Shown: piece by piece, positions 52,014 to 60,549 of the stretch
How the letters are laid out: every line of letters begins with the position of its first letter
Numbering within the stretch: position 1 is the stretch's first letter
Origin: Novosphingobium sp. SG919
Lineage (GTDB): Bacteria; Pseudomonadota; Alphaproteobacteria; Sphingomonadales; Sphingomonadaceae
Length of the DNA stretch: 64,000 nt
Reading direction: 5' to 3'
Assembly (NCBI RefSeq): GCF_012932495.1
Contig: NZ_JABCNG010000001.1
Location: 124,001-188,000, forward strand
Translations under genes and position numbers: made by a program
Notes under the pieces: generated by a model
Told to the model about the DNA's origin: nothing
Database searches by the model: none
Seen by the model: only the letters and a program-made list of their open reading frames with translations

Positions 52014-52633
52014 TGGCGCAGGGCTTCATCCAATGCGCGGCGCCATTGCGCGGGCCCGTCTTCCACGCCGCCCATTGCGCCGTCCACCCGCACCGTGCCG
52101 CGCTCCAGCGTGGAATCGGGCTCGCAATGCCAGTCTTCGGGCAAGTGATTGCCCACCAGCGCCAGGTCTTCCGGATGCAGGCGGATCACGCGTGCATCTT
52201 CGGCGCGGGCCAGCATCTGCGCGGCCCGGCGCACGCGCGCCTCCAGCCCGACAGGATCGATCGCGGCATCGGCCAGCACCACGTCGCACAAGGCCAGCAC
52301 GGTCTGGCGCAGGCGGCTTTCCAGCACGGCCACCTGGCTTTCGTCCATGCGGCGCAGCGCGGTGTCGATGCGATGGCGTTCGGCATCCTGCGTGGCGGCC
52401 AGGGCCTGCGCCTCGGCCAGGGCGGCGGCATGCCCGGCGGCAAAGCCATCGGCATGGGCGCGCTCGATCGGGTCCTCATGCTCGGGATCGGGCATGGGCG
52501 CGAAATCGGCGGGCGGTGCGGGCGCCTGGCGGGCAAAGCGCGGATCGAGCGTGAACCCGCCCGATTGGCCCGGCACCGCGCCCCAGGCGCGCAAGGCGCG
52601 CTCGGGCACGGGGATGCGCAGCAGATCAGACAT
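52007..52633 (-). CDS. fliH: Flagellar export regulator FliH
   Basis: 208 aa from MSDLLRIP at 52633; ATG 52639 and GTG 52645 are alternatives, all within the end of fliG. The helical stretch HADGFAAGHAAALAEAQALAATQDAE and the C-terminal FliH domain (LALCDVVLADAAIDPVGLEARVRRAAQMLARA) fit the family. It links FliI to the C-ring protein FliN. Confidence 0.88.
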   Translation of the reverse strand: MSDLLRIPVPERALRAWGAVPGQSGGFTLDPRFARQAPAPPADFAPMPDPEHEDPIERAHADGFAAGHAAALAEAQALAATQDAERHRIDTALRRMDESQVAVLESRLRQTVLALCDVVLADAAIDPVGLEARVRRAAQMLARAEDARVIRLHPEDLALVGNHLPEDWHCEPDSTLERGTVRVDGAMGGVEDGPAQWRRALDEALRQC

Positions 52634-53639
52634 AGTCATCGTCACCCGAACCGAACACGATCACCCCTTCGGCCGAAAGACGGCGGGCGGCGGTGATCAT
52701 CGCCTTTTGCGCCTCGGTCACTTCGGCGCGCTTGAGGCGGCCACGCGCGGCGATTTCGTCGCGCACGCCATCGGCGGCGCGGCTCGACATGGCGCGGAAG
52801 AACACTTCGCGCTGTGGCTCGTCGATGCCCTTGAGCGCGGCGATCAGCGTGTCGCTGTCCACTTCGCGCAGCATGGCACCCATCGATTGCGGATCGAGCA
52901 CGTAGAGATGTTCGAACTTGAACATCTCGTTCTCGATTTCCTTGGCCAGCGCTTTGTCCATCTTGGTGATTTCGGGCATGACCCGTTTTTCCACCGCCTT
53001 GGCCGCCGCGTTGATGATCTCGGCCGCCTCGCGCGGGCCACCCATGGTGAGCGCGGCGCGGCTGTGCACGGCCACGATGCGGCGGGTGAGCACTTCCTCC
53101 AGCATCACCAGCGCCTCGGCCGAAACCTTGCCCAGGGTGGCCACGCGGTGCACCACCTGGGTCTGGATGGTTTCGGGCAGGCCGTGCAGCACGGCGGCGG
53201 CCACATCGGGGTCGATCTGCACCAGCAGCACGGCGATGGCCTGGGGATGCTCGGCCTTGACCAGCGGGATCAGTACTTCGGGATTGAGCCAGCGCGCCAG
53301 TTCCAGCGCCGAGGTATCCTGCGCCGCTTCGGGCGCGATGCGGTGCATCAGGTTGTCGGCCTTCACCTCGCCCACGGCGCGGGTCATCAACTCGCGCACC
53401 TGGCCGACGCGATCGTGCGCGGTCAGGCCCAGGCGCTCGGTGCGTTCGACGAAACCGGCGATCGACTGGGCGATGGCAACCGGGCCGATTTCGCCCAGGG
53501 CACACATCTTTTCGCCCAGCAGGCGCAGTTCCTTGGGTTCCAGCTGGGCGAGAAGGTCGGCCGCCTGCTGGTCTTCCAGCAGCATGACCATGACCGCAGC
53601 CAGTTCGGGGTCGGTCAGGGCGTCGAGTTCGTCTTCCAT
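52626..53639 (-). CDS. fliG: Flagellar motor switch protein FliG
   Basis: 337 aa. The N-terminal half contacts FliF. The middle segment holds SALELARWLNPEVLIPLVKAEHPQ and IAVLLVQIDPDVAAAVLHGLPE. The C-terminal torque domain has FKFEHLYVLDPQSMGAMLREVD and REVFFRAMSSRAADGVRDEI with the charged residues that face the stator. It starts 2 bp after the fliF stop region. Confidence 0.95.
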   Translation of the reverse strand: MEDELDALTDPELAAVMVMLLEDQQAADLLAQLEPKELRLLGEKMCALGEIGPVAIAQSIAGFVERTERLGLTAHDRVGQVRELMTRAVGEVKADNLMHRIAPEAAQDTSALELARWLNPEVLIPLVKAEHPQAIAVLLVQIDPDVAAAVLHGLPETIQTQVVHRVATLGKVSAEALVMLEEVLTRRIVAVHSRAALTMGGPREAAEIINAAAKAVEKRVMPEITKMDKALAKEIENEMFKFEHLYVLDPQSMGAMLREVDSDTLIAALKGIDEPQREVFFRAMSSRAADGVRDEIAARGRLKRAEVTEAQKAMITAARRLSAEGVIVFGSGDDDYV

Positions 53640-53640
53640 G

Positions 53641-55380
53641 TCACTCGGCGCCTTCCTCGGTCGGTTCCTTCAGCATCTGGCGCAGAACGGCCACGGCGCT
53701 GTCGGGCTTTTCCTGGACGAGGCGCTGGGCCAGGCCCACCTGGCGGCTCAGCAACTCGGTATCGATCGCGCCGGTTTCATCCTGCGCGGGGGCGAGCATC
53801 GGCTTGATCACCCCGGTGGTGGGGCCTGGGCCGATGGTGCGGCTGGGGCGCGGGGTGTCCGGATCGTCGGCGGCGTCCTCATCCTCGTCCTCGTCGTCGT
53901 CTTCGGCGCCCTTGCGGCTGCGCGCGGCCTTGCTGCCGGCAGCGCCGGGCTCGCGGCGCAGCGCCTTGATCAGCGGGCGCACGCCCAGCAGCAGGGTGAG
54001 CAGCACGGCCAAGAGCGCCACGCCGTTGCGCACGGCCATGGCAAACCACGGCTGTTCATAGAACTGGGGCGGGGTAATGTCGGCCGGGTTAAACGCGCGC
54101 ACCGCCACGGCCACCTGGTCTCCGCGTGCGGGATCGGCACCCACGGCCGCGCTGACCAACTGCTTGATCTGGTCGATCTCGGCCGGCTTGGCCTTGGCCA
54201 GCACGGCCGAAGACAGCGCCACGGCCACGGTCAGGCGACGGATCTTGCCGGGCGTGTTGTTGGTCACGGCCACTTCGCGGCCCAGTTCGTAGTTCTTGGA
54301 AGACGAGCTTTCGCCATTGCTGGGGGCCGCGCCCGATGGCGTGGGCGAGGGCGTGCCCTGCGGCGCGCCCACGGCGGCCGTGGTGGGCGCGGGTGGGGTG
54401 TTGGACAAGACGCCCGGCACACCCACCGCGCCGTTGCCGCTGGTTTGCGATGCGGACTGGGTCTCGCTGCGCACCGCGCCCTGCTTGTCATAGCTTTCGC
54501 GTGCAGACGTCACCTGGTCCATGTCGAGATCGACCTGGACTTCGCTGGAGAAGTTGCCTTCGCCCAGCATCGGGGTGAGCAGCTGGGAAACCTGTTCGCG
54601 CAGCTTGTCTTCCAGCCGGCCCTGGATTTCCAGGCGATCGGCGTCACCCGGCTTGGCGGCAGAGAGCAGCCGGCCATGCTGGTCGATCACCTTGACCGCA
54701 TCGATCGAGAGTTCGGGCACCGATCCGGCCACCAGGTTGACGATGGCCGAAACCTGGCTGGTGGCCAGCTGGCGCCCCTTGGCCAGGCGCACCATGACCG
54801 AGGCCGATGGCGCCGCCGTATCGCGCACGAACACCGATTTTTCGGGCTGGGCCAGGTGCACGCGCACTGCCTCCACCCCATCGATCTGCATGATCGTGAG
54901 TTCCAGTTCGCGCTCGCGCGCGGCTTGCAACCGTTCGCCTTCCAGCGTGCGGCTGGCGCCCATCGGCAGCTTGTCGATCATCTGCTCGCCGGTTTCGGGC
55001 GTGGCGACGGCGCCATCCGAAGCGGCGACCATGCGTGCCTTGTAGAGGTCGTTCTCGCCCACGGTGATCGCGCCGGTGGAATTGTCGATGCGATAGGCGA
55101 TCGCCGCCTTGTCGAGCGCGGCGGTCACTTGCGCGCGTTCGGCGTCCGACAGATCGGAATAGAGCATGCGTTGTGGCGCGGGCGCCATGGTCAGCCACAG
55201 CAGCCCGGTCAGGCCTGCGGCGGTAACGCCGCCGAACCACGGCAAGGCGCGGCGCAGCGGTGGCTGGCGCAGGAACGCGCCCATGCGGGCGGGCAAGGTG
55301 CCGCCGGCCGGATCGGTCAGCGGCGCCAGGAGCGAAGGTGGCGGGCTGCCGCCGGCCCCGGCGGGAACAAGGTCTGCCAT
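53641..55380 (-). CDS. fliF: Flagellar MS-ring protein FliF
   Basis: 579 aa. Two transmembrane segments flank the periplasmic ring-building domains: residues about 43-67 (LPWFGGVTAAGLTGLLWLTM) and about 450-475 (AVRNGVALLAVLLTLLLGV). Ring motifs include YRIDNSTGAITVGENDLYKARM and VRVHLAQPEKSVFVRD. The C-terminal tail that binds FliG is acidic, then short hydrophobic. It lies 4 bp after fliE. Confidence 0.95.
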   Translation of the reverse strand: MADLVPAGAGGSPPPSLLAPLTDPAGGTLPARMGAFLRQPPLRRALPWFGGVTAAGLTGLLWLTMAPAPQRMLYSDLSDAERAQVTAALDKAAIAYRIDNSTGAITVGENDLYKARMVAASDGAVATPETGEQMIDKLPMGASRTLEGERLQAARERELELTIMQIDGVEAVRVHLAQPEKSVFVRDTAAPSASVMVRLAKGRQLATSQVSAIVNLVAGSVPELSIDAVKVIDQHGRLLSAAKPGDADRLEIQGRLEDKLREQVSQLLTPMLGEGNFSSEVQVDLDMDQVTSARESYDKQGAVRSETQSASQTSGNGAVGVPGVLSNTPPAPTTAAVGAPQGTPSPTPSGAAPSNGESSSSKNYELGREVAVTNNTPGKIRRLTVAVALSSAVLAKAKPAEIDQIKQLVSAAVGADPARGDQVAVAVRAFNPADITPPQFYEQPWFAMAVRNGVALLAVLLTLLLGVRPLIKALRREPGAAGSKAARSRKGAEDDDEDEDEDAADDPDTPRPSRTIGPGPTTGVIKPMLAPAQDETGAIDTELLSRQVGLAQRLVQEKPDSAVAVLRQMLKEPTEEGAE

Positions 55381-55383
55381 CTA

Positions 55384-55746
55384 TCAGACCCCCATCCGCA
55401 TGATGTCCTGATAGGCGGTCAACAGCTTGTTGCGCACCTGAAGCGTGGCTTCGAACGCCACGCCGGCTTCCTGGCGGGCGAGCATGACCTTGGCGACATC
55501 GACCGTCTCGCCCTTTTCATAGGCTTGCGACAGGCCTTCGGCCTTGGTCTGGCTGGCGTTGACCGTTTCCAGCGCGGATTTGAGCGCATCGGTAAAGCCG
55601 CCCGCCGGCGTGCTGCCTTCGGCCGAGGTGCCCGGATCGGGCGTGCGGATCTGTTGCAGCAGGTTGGAACGATCGATGATCTGCTGGCGCATGGCCATGA
55701 TCTGCTGGATGCCGCCGCCGGCACCGATGGAACTGATCCCGCTCAT
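55384..55746 (-). CDS. fliE: Flagellar hook-basal body protein FliE
   Basis: 120 aa. The C-terminal FliE core is typical: SQAYEKGETVDVAKVMLARQEAGVAFEATLQVRNKLLTAYQDIMRMGV. It joins the MS ring to the rod. It overlaps the upstream sigma-54 activator gene by 4 bp, so the activator is translated with the operon it presumably controls. Confidence 0.94.
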   Translation of the reverse strand: MSGISSIGAGGGIQQIMAMRQQIIDRSNLLQQIRTPDPGTSAEGSTPAGGFTDALKSALETVNASQTKAEGLSQAYEKGETVDVAKVMLARQEAGVAFEATLQVRNKLLTAYQDIMRMGV

Positions 55747-57020
55747 CGCCGGCCTCCTGCAACGGCGATGCCGGCTTCACGGAAGCTGGCGAGGCGATAG
55801 CGCAACGTGCGTTCGGAAATGCCCAACTGGCGTGCCGCGGCCACGCGGCTGCCGCCGCAGGCCTCCAGCGTGGCCAGGATTGCGCGGGCTTCCGAAAGCT
55901 GCACGATGTTGGACAGCTTACCCCCCTGCGGCGAATGCACTTGCGCCAGCGCGGCGTCGCTGGCCGGGCTGCGCGCGGGGCGATCGAACACGATGTGTTC
56001 GGGCCCGATCTCGGCCTGGTTGCCGGCGAGCAGCAAGGCGCGGCGCACGACGTTTTCCAGTTCGCGCACATTGCCGGGCCAGCCATGGCAGGTCAGCATG
56101 GCCAGCGCCGCATCCGACAGCCAGGGCAGCGGCCGGTCGGCCGGTGCGTGGCGCATCATCAGGGCAAAGGCCAGCGGGGCGATATCGTCGAGCCGCTCGA
56201 CCAGGGCCCGCAGGGTCAGGGGGAAGACGTTGAGGCGGTAATAGAGATCGGCGCGAAACCGGTTTTCTTCCACTTCGGCGGGCAAGTCGCGGTTGGCGCA
56301 GGCAATGATCCGCACGTCCACCTTGATCGGCTGGGTCGCGCCGAGCGGCACCACTTCGCCTTCCTGAAGCGCGCGCAGCAGCTTTGCCTGGAGCGAAAGC
56401 GGCATTTCGGCGATTTCGTCGAGCAGCAGGGTGCCGCCATCGGCCGCGCGGAAAAAGCCTTCGCCCGCGGCGCTGGCGCCGGTGAACGCGCCCTTCTGGT
56501 GGCCGAACAGCAGCGCTTCGAGCATGGTTTCGGGCATGGCGGCGCAATTGACGGCAATGAACGGCTTGTCGTGGCGCGGGCTGGCGGCGTGGATGAACCG
56601 GCTCAACACTTCCTTGCCGGTGCCGGTGGGGCCGTTGATCAGCACGGGAATGTCGCTGGCGGCCAGGCGTTCGGCCAGGGCCAGGATCGACAGGCTTTCC
56701 GGATCGGCGGCAATCGGCGCACCGGGCGCGGCAGCGCAGGCGATCACCGCCGCCAGCGCGCTTTCGGAAAGCGGATCGGCATAGCGCACCACGTGCCGCT
56801 TGCCATTGGCCATGCGAGCCAACGCCGGATGCGCGCCGCGTTCGAGCACGATGGCGGGGCGGCGCGGATCGAGCGTGGCGACATCGGCCGTATCGGCGAG
56901 CATGGGCATCGCCCCCATGCCGGGCGCGGCCAGCACCGATGCAGCGCGCGCAACCAGCGCGCCATGGCGCGCCTTTGCTTCCCCGCTGATCGGCAATCGT
57001 TCGCCGCAATCGCTGCTCAT
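55743..57020 (-). CDS. Sigma-54-dependent flagellar activator (FlbD/FleQ type)
   Basis: 425 aa from the ATG at 57020; the frame is open to 57050. The AAA+ domain has Walker A NGPTGTGKEVLSRFIH, the sigma-54 contact loop GAFTGA, Walker B GGTLLLDEIAEMP and the C-terminal region HGWPGNVRELENVVRRALL. A Fis-type HTH follows (GGSRVAAARQLGISERTLRYRL). The N-terminal 110 residues lack the Asp/Lys set of a working receiver, so control by phosphorylation is unlikely. It heads the fli operon. Confidence 0.9.
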   Translation of the reverse strand: MSSDCGERLPISGEAKARHGALVARAASVLAAPGMGAMPMLADTADVATLDPRRPAIVLERGAHPALARMANGKRHVVRYADPLSESALAAVIACAAAPGAPIAADPESLSILALAERLAASDIPVLINGPTGTGKEVLSRFIHAASPRHDKPFIAVNCAAMPETMLEALLFGHQKGAFTGASAAGEGFFRAADGGTLLLDEIAEMPLSLQAKLLRALQEGEVVPLGATQPIKVDVRIIACANRDLPAEVEENRFRADLYYRLNVFPLTLRALVERLDDIAPLAFALMMRHAPADRPLPWLSDAALAMLTCHGWPGNVRELENVVRRALLLAGNQAEIGPEHIVFDRPARSPASDAALAQVHSPQGGKLSNIVQLSEARAILATLEACGGSRVAAARQLGISERTLRYRLASFREAGIAVAGGRR

Positions 57021-57113
57021 CACTTTGACCCCCGTCTTAACCATATCCACGAGGGAGGTTTTCGCGCGAAACCGTCAAATGGTGTGAAACTTTAAGATCA
57101 GCGGACCTGCTAA

Positions 57114-57202
57114 GGGCAAACCACTAGGTCTGGCCGCCGAAAATCCCGCGGGCGGCAAGATTTTGCCCTTAAATTGCCGCCCATCCTGCCGGTCTTTGCC
57201 GT
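57114..57202. promoter_or_regulatory. Repeated TTGCC motifs in the activator/flagellin intergenic region
   Basis: The spacer between the divergent activator and flagellin genes contains GGGCAAA at 57114, GGCGGCAA at 57151-57158, TTTTGCCC at 57161, TTGCCGCC at 57174-57181 and CTTTGCCG at 57195. Two of them form an 8-bp inverted repeat (57151-57181) around a smaller GGCAA-GATT-TTGCC palindrome. They look like binding sites for a shared regulator such as the neighbouring activator. No convincing -24/-12 sigma-54 box could be fixed. Confidence 0.45.
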
Positions 57203-57264
57203 GCAGCCGGTCAATCCCTGGACTGGCGGCGATTGGGGTCTATCCCGAAAATCGGAGAAACATC

Positions 57265-58158
57265 ATGGCGGTAATCAATACCAACGTCAGCGCCATCAAG
57301 GCAGCCAACGCTTCCAACTCGGCAAGCAAGCTGGCTTCGACTGCGATGGAGCGCCTTTCGACCGGCAAGCGAATCAACAGCGCCAAGGACGACGCTGCGG
57401 GCCTTGCCATTTCCACGACCATGACCGCGCAGATCACCGGCATGAGCCAGGGCGTGCGCAACGCCAACGACGGCATCTCGCTGGCGCAGACGGCCGAAGG
57501 CGCGCTGAGCGAAGTGACCAACATGCTCCAGCGCGTGCGCGAACTGGCGGTCCAGGCCAAGTCGGCGACCTACCAGGATTCGGACCGTGAAGCGATGCAA
57601 TCGGAAGTGGGCAACCTCAACGCCCAGATTTCCGACGTGCTCAACAACACCAAGTTCAACGGCAACGCCGTGTTCAAGGTGAACTCGGGCGACGATGTCG
57701 ACACCACCGACGATGCCAACAACGCCACGTTCTCGATCCAGACCGGTGCGAACACCGGCGATACCGTGACGCTGGTGAGCAAGGGCTTCTCGGGCGACAA
57801 CCTCTTCGTTGCCGGTGACACTGCCTATGATGCCACGGCCGACGTGGCAGACCAGGCGCTCAACGTGACGGACACGACGTCCGCATCCACCACGATCGAC
57901 AACGTCGATGCCGCGCTCAAGGAAGTGAACGCGACTCGCGCTACGCTCGGTGCCGGCCAGAACCGTCTGGAATCGGCGGTGAACAACCTGAACGACAACA
58001 TCACCAACCTGTCCGACGCGCGTTCGCGCATTCAGGACACCGACTACTCGGCCGAAACCACCCAGATGGCCAAGGCCCAGATCCTGGCCCAGGCTTCGAC
58101 CGCGATGATCTCGCAGGCCAACCAGAACCAGCAGAACGTGCTGACGCTGCTGCGCTGA
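57265..58158 (+). CDS. fliC: Flagellin
   Basis: 297 aa from the ATG at 57265 (GGAGAAACATC directly upstream). The N-terminal D0/D1 region ([22 protein letters not shown], then [23 protein letters not shown]) and the C-terminal region ([21 protein letters not shown], then [15 protein letters not shown]) are canonical. The exposed middle is short. It contains no Cys and almost no aromatic residues, as usual. Its chaperone FliS and cap FliD are encoded at the other end of the cluster. Confidence 0.96.
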   Translation: MAVINTNVSAIKAANASNSASKLASTAMERLSTGKRINSAKDDAAGLAISTTMTAQITGMSQGVRNANDGISLAQTAEGALSEVTNMLQRVRELAVQAKSATYQDSDREAMQSEVGNLNAQISDVLNNTKFNGNAVFKVNSGDDVDTTDDANNATFSIQTGANTGDTVTLVSKGFSGDNLFVAGDTAYDATADVADQALNVTDTTSASTTIDNVDAALKEVNATRATLGAGQNRLESAVNNLNDNITNLSDARSRIQDTDYSAETTQMAKAQILAQASTAMISQANQNQQNVLTLLR

Positions 58159-58188
58159 TCGACTGCCAAGTTTTCGGTTCTCCACGTT

Positions 58189-58216
58189 GCCGGCGGTCCT
58201 GCAAGGGATCGCCGGC
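58189..58216 (+). terminator. Terminator after flagellin gene
   Basis: Stem GCCGGCG / CGCCGGC with further internal pairing, followed by TCTTGTGTTTC, 30 bp past the flagellin stop. Confidence 0.7.
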
Positions 58217-58273
58217 TCTTGTGTTTCCTGGGCGCTCGGCAGCGTGGATGGGGCTGGCGCAGGGCGCCGTCGT

Positions 58274-58918
58274 TCAGCGCGCGGGGTTCAGCAGGCCGTG
58301 GGCAAAGATCCGCGCGGCATGGGCGGCATGGTGGCGAATCGTTTCCGGATCGGGCGGCGGCATCACGCCGATCGCCACGCGCATGTGCAGCTTGCCGCGC
58401 ACCATGCCCAGGAACTGGTCGGCCGCAAGGCGCGGATCGGGCAGGGGCACCCCGCGCTGGCTGGCCATGCGCGCCAGGATCGCCGCCAGCGTCGTGCCGG
58501 CGCGCTCGGGCCCGCAGCGAAAGAACATTTCCGCCGCTTCGGGAAATTGCAGGCCGGCGGCATGCACCATGCGATAGACATCGAGCGAGCGCTGGCTGCA
58601 CAGGCCGGTCAGGAACTGCGTGCCGAAATCGGCCAGCATCGCTTCCAGATCGTCCGAATCGCTTTGCGCCAGCGCTTCGAGCGCGCGCAGCACCACGCTG
58701 CACCCCCGCATCAGCACCGCTTCGAACAACTGCTCTTTGGAAGGAAAGTATTTGTACAGCGTGGCTTTCGATCCGCCCAACTCGGCCGCGATGGCCGACA
58801 TCGACGTGGCGCCAAAGCCGGTCTGGGTGAACACTTGCGTGGCCACGGTCAGGATGTTTTCCCGCCGCTCGTCGGGCGAGCACCGTTTTAGCCGGCAGTT
58901 TGACGCGCTAGTGACCAT
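58274..58918 (-). CDS. TetR-family repressor of the efflux operon
   Basis: 214 aa from the ATG at 58918. The TetR HTH is RRENILTVATQVFTQTGFG, then ATSMSAIAAELGGSKATLYKYFPSKEQLF. The C-terminal domain (HAAGLQFPEAAEMFFRCGPERAGTTLAAIL) is of the AcrR/TetR_C type. It diverges from the efflux operon, and two copies of a likely operator lie in the 102-bp gap, one over its own start codon. Confidence 0.9.
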   Translation of the reverse strand: MVTSASNCRLKRCSPDERRENILTVATQVFTQTGFGATSMSAIAAELGGSKATLYKYFPSKEQLFEAVLMRGCSVVLRALEALAQSDSDDLEAMLADFGTQFLTGLCSQRSLDVYRMVHAAGLQFPEAAEMFFRCGPERAGTTLAAILARMASQRGVPLPDPRLAADQFLGMVRGKLHMRVAIGVMPPPDPETIRHHAAHAARIFAHGLLNPAR

Positions 58919-58992
58919 TCCGTACACATAGCTGTTGACAGGCGCAGTGCAAGAGCGCAGTTGGAAGTTAGTGACCGGTCCGTACACGGTCA
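58911..58992. promoter_or_regulatory. Paired operator for TetR-type repressor
   Basis: A 17-bp site GTGACC(A/G)(T/G)TCCGTACAC occurs at 58911-58927 and 58971-58987, exactly 60 bp apart. The second copy is extended into a palindrome (TGACC ... GGTCA, 58972-58992). A -35-like TTGACA lies between them at 58935-58940, so a repressor bound at both sites would cover the divergent promoters. Confidence 0.75.
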
Positions 58993-59020
58993 TCCTCTCC
59001 CGATTGCGTAAAGGCCCTGA

Positions 59021-60487
59021 ATGACTGCCTTCCCCGCCGGTCTTTTCCGCCGAGCGTCCGTCCTGTCCCTTGCGGTGGCATCGGGCATGCTGACGGGCTG
59101 TGCCGCCACGCCCGATCTGGGCCGGACGCCGGCCATGCGCCAGGCCGCTGCCAGTGACCTTGCCGCCAGCGATCTTGTCGCCGCCAATCAGCCCGCTGGT
59201 GCCACCATCCCCGCCGATTGGCCGGCAAGCGACTGGTGGCAAAGCCTGGGCGATGCCCAGCTTTCCGCGCTAATCGCCGAAGGTATGGCCAATGCGCCCA
59301 GCCTTGCCATTGCCGATGCCCGCCTGCGGGCGGCGCGCGGGCTGGCGCAGGCCAGCGGCGCTGCCTTGCTGCCGCAGGTTTCGGCAAGCGGCAGCGTGGC
59401 CGAAGCCAAGCAGAGCTACAACAACGGCATCCCCCCCGCCTTCGTGCCCAAGGGCTGGAACGATACCGGCAGCGCCTCGCTCAGCGTCAGCTACGAACTC
59501 GATTTCTTTGGCAAGAACCGCGCCGCCCTGCGGGCCGCCACGTCGGAAGCGCAGGCGGCCGGGTTCGAAGCCCAGGCCGCGCACCTGGCCATCGCCACGG
59601 GCGTGGCCGATGCCTATGCCACGCTGGCGCGCGCGGCCGCGGCGCGCGATGTGCGGGCGCAAGCGCTGCAACTGCGCGAGGATACCGCGCAATTGGTGCG
59701 CCAGCGCGTGCTCAACGGCCTGGATACCCGCGCCGAACAGCGCCAGGCCGAAGCGGCCATTCCCGTGGCCCGCGCCGATCTGGTGGCGGCCGACGAAGCG
59801 ATCGCATTGGCCCGCCATGCCCTGGCCGTGCTGATCGGCGCGCCGCCTTCGCGCGGCGATGCGATTGCCCTGCCGCAGCCGGCCGCCCTGACCGCGCAGG
59901 CGCTGCCGGCCAACCTGGCACTCGACCTGGTCGGGCGCAGGCCCGATGTGGCCGCCGCCCGCGCCCGGGCAGAGGCCGCAGCCGCGCGGGTGCGCGTGGC
60001 GCGCGCCGCGTTCTATCCCAACGTCAACCTGATGGGCTTCATCGGCGTGCAGGTGCTGGGCCTGGGCAACCTGACGGCGAGCGGATCGGAGGCGGGCTCG
60101 GTGGGCCCGGCGATCAGCCTGCCGCTGTTTTCGGGCGGGCGCATCACCGGGAACTATCGCCAGGCGCGCGCCGGCTATGACGAAGCCGTGGCCAGCTATG
60201 ACGATACGCTGCTCAAGGCGCTGCGCGACGTGGCCGACGCGGCCGCATCGCGCCGTTCGGTTGATGCGCAGCTGGCGCAACTGGGCGAAGCCGTGGCCGC
60301 TTCGCAAGATGCCTGGCGCATTGCCCGGCGGCGCTATGAAGCCGGCCTTTCCCCTTATCTGTCGGTGCTTTCCGCGCAGGATGCACTGCTCGCCAACCGG
60401 CGCTTGCAAGCCGATCTCCAGGCCCGGACGCTGGCCGCCCATGTCGCGCTGGTGCGTGCGTTGGGCGGCGGCTTTCGTGCCGGTTGA
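59021..60487 (+). CDS. Outer-membrane efflux lipoprotein, NodT/OprM family
   Basis: 488 aa. A signal peptide with lipobox (SGMLTGC) gives lipidated Cys near residue 27. Two OEP repeats follow, with SVSYELDFFGKNRAALRAATSEAQA and NLALDLVGRRPDVAAARARAEAAAA typical of the NodT subgroup. It forms the outer-membrane duct for the adaptor and pump encoded downstream. The operator-containing gap to the TetR gene suggests repression until inducer is present. Confidence 0.93.
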   Translation: MTAFPAGLFRRASVLSLAVASGMLTGCAATPDLGRTPAMRQAAASDLAASDLVAANQPAGATIPADWPASDWWQSLGDAQLSALIAEGMANAPSLAIADARLRAARGLAQASGAALLPQVSASGSVAEAKQSYNNGIPPAFVPKGWNDTGSASLSVSYELDFFGKNRAALRAATSEAQAAGFEAQAAHLAIATGVADAYATLARAAAARDVRAQALQLREDTAQLVRQRVLNGLDTRAEQRQAEAAIPVARADLVAADEAIALARHALAVLIGAPPSRGDAIALPQPAALTAQALPANLALDLVGRRPDVAAARARAEAAAARVRVARAAFYPNVNLMGFIGVQVLGLGNLTASGSEAGSVGPAISLPLFSGGRITGNYRQARAGYDEAVASYDDTLLKALRDVADAAASRRSVDAQLAQLGEAVAASQDAWRIARRRYEAGLSPYLSVLSAQDALLANRRLQADLQARTLAAHVALVRALGGGFRAG

Positions 60488-60549
60488 CGCCGTGCCCGCT
60501 GCCCAGCCGTTTTCCTTCCTCATCTCCCTGATGCCGAGACACCCCGCCC

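Noticed and set aside
57186..57206. Possible sigma-54 promoter upstream of flagellin (GG-N10-GC)
   Set aside because: The GG/GC spacing fits by chance in GC-rich DNA, but the flanking bases do not match TGGCAC or TTGC.
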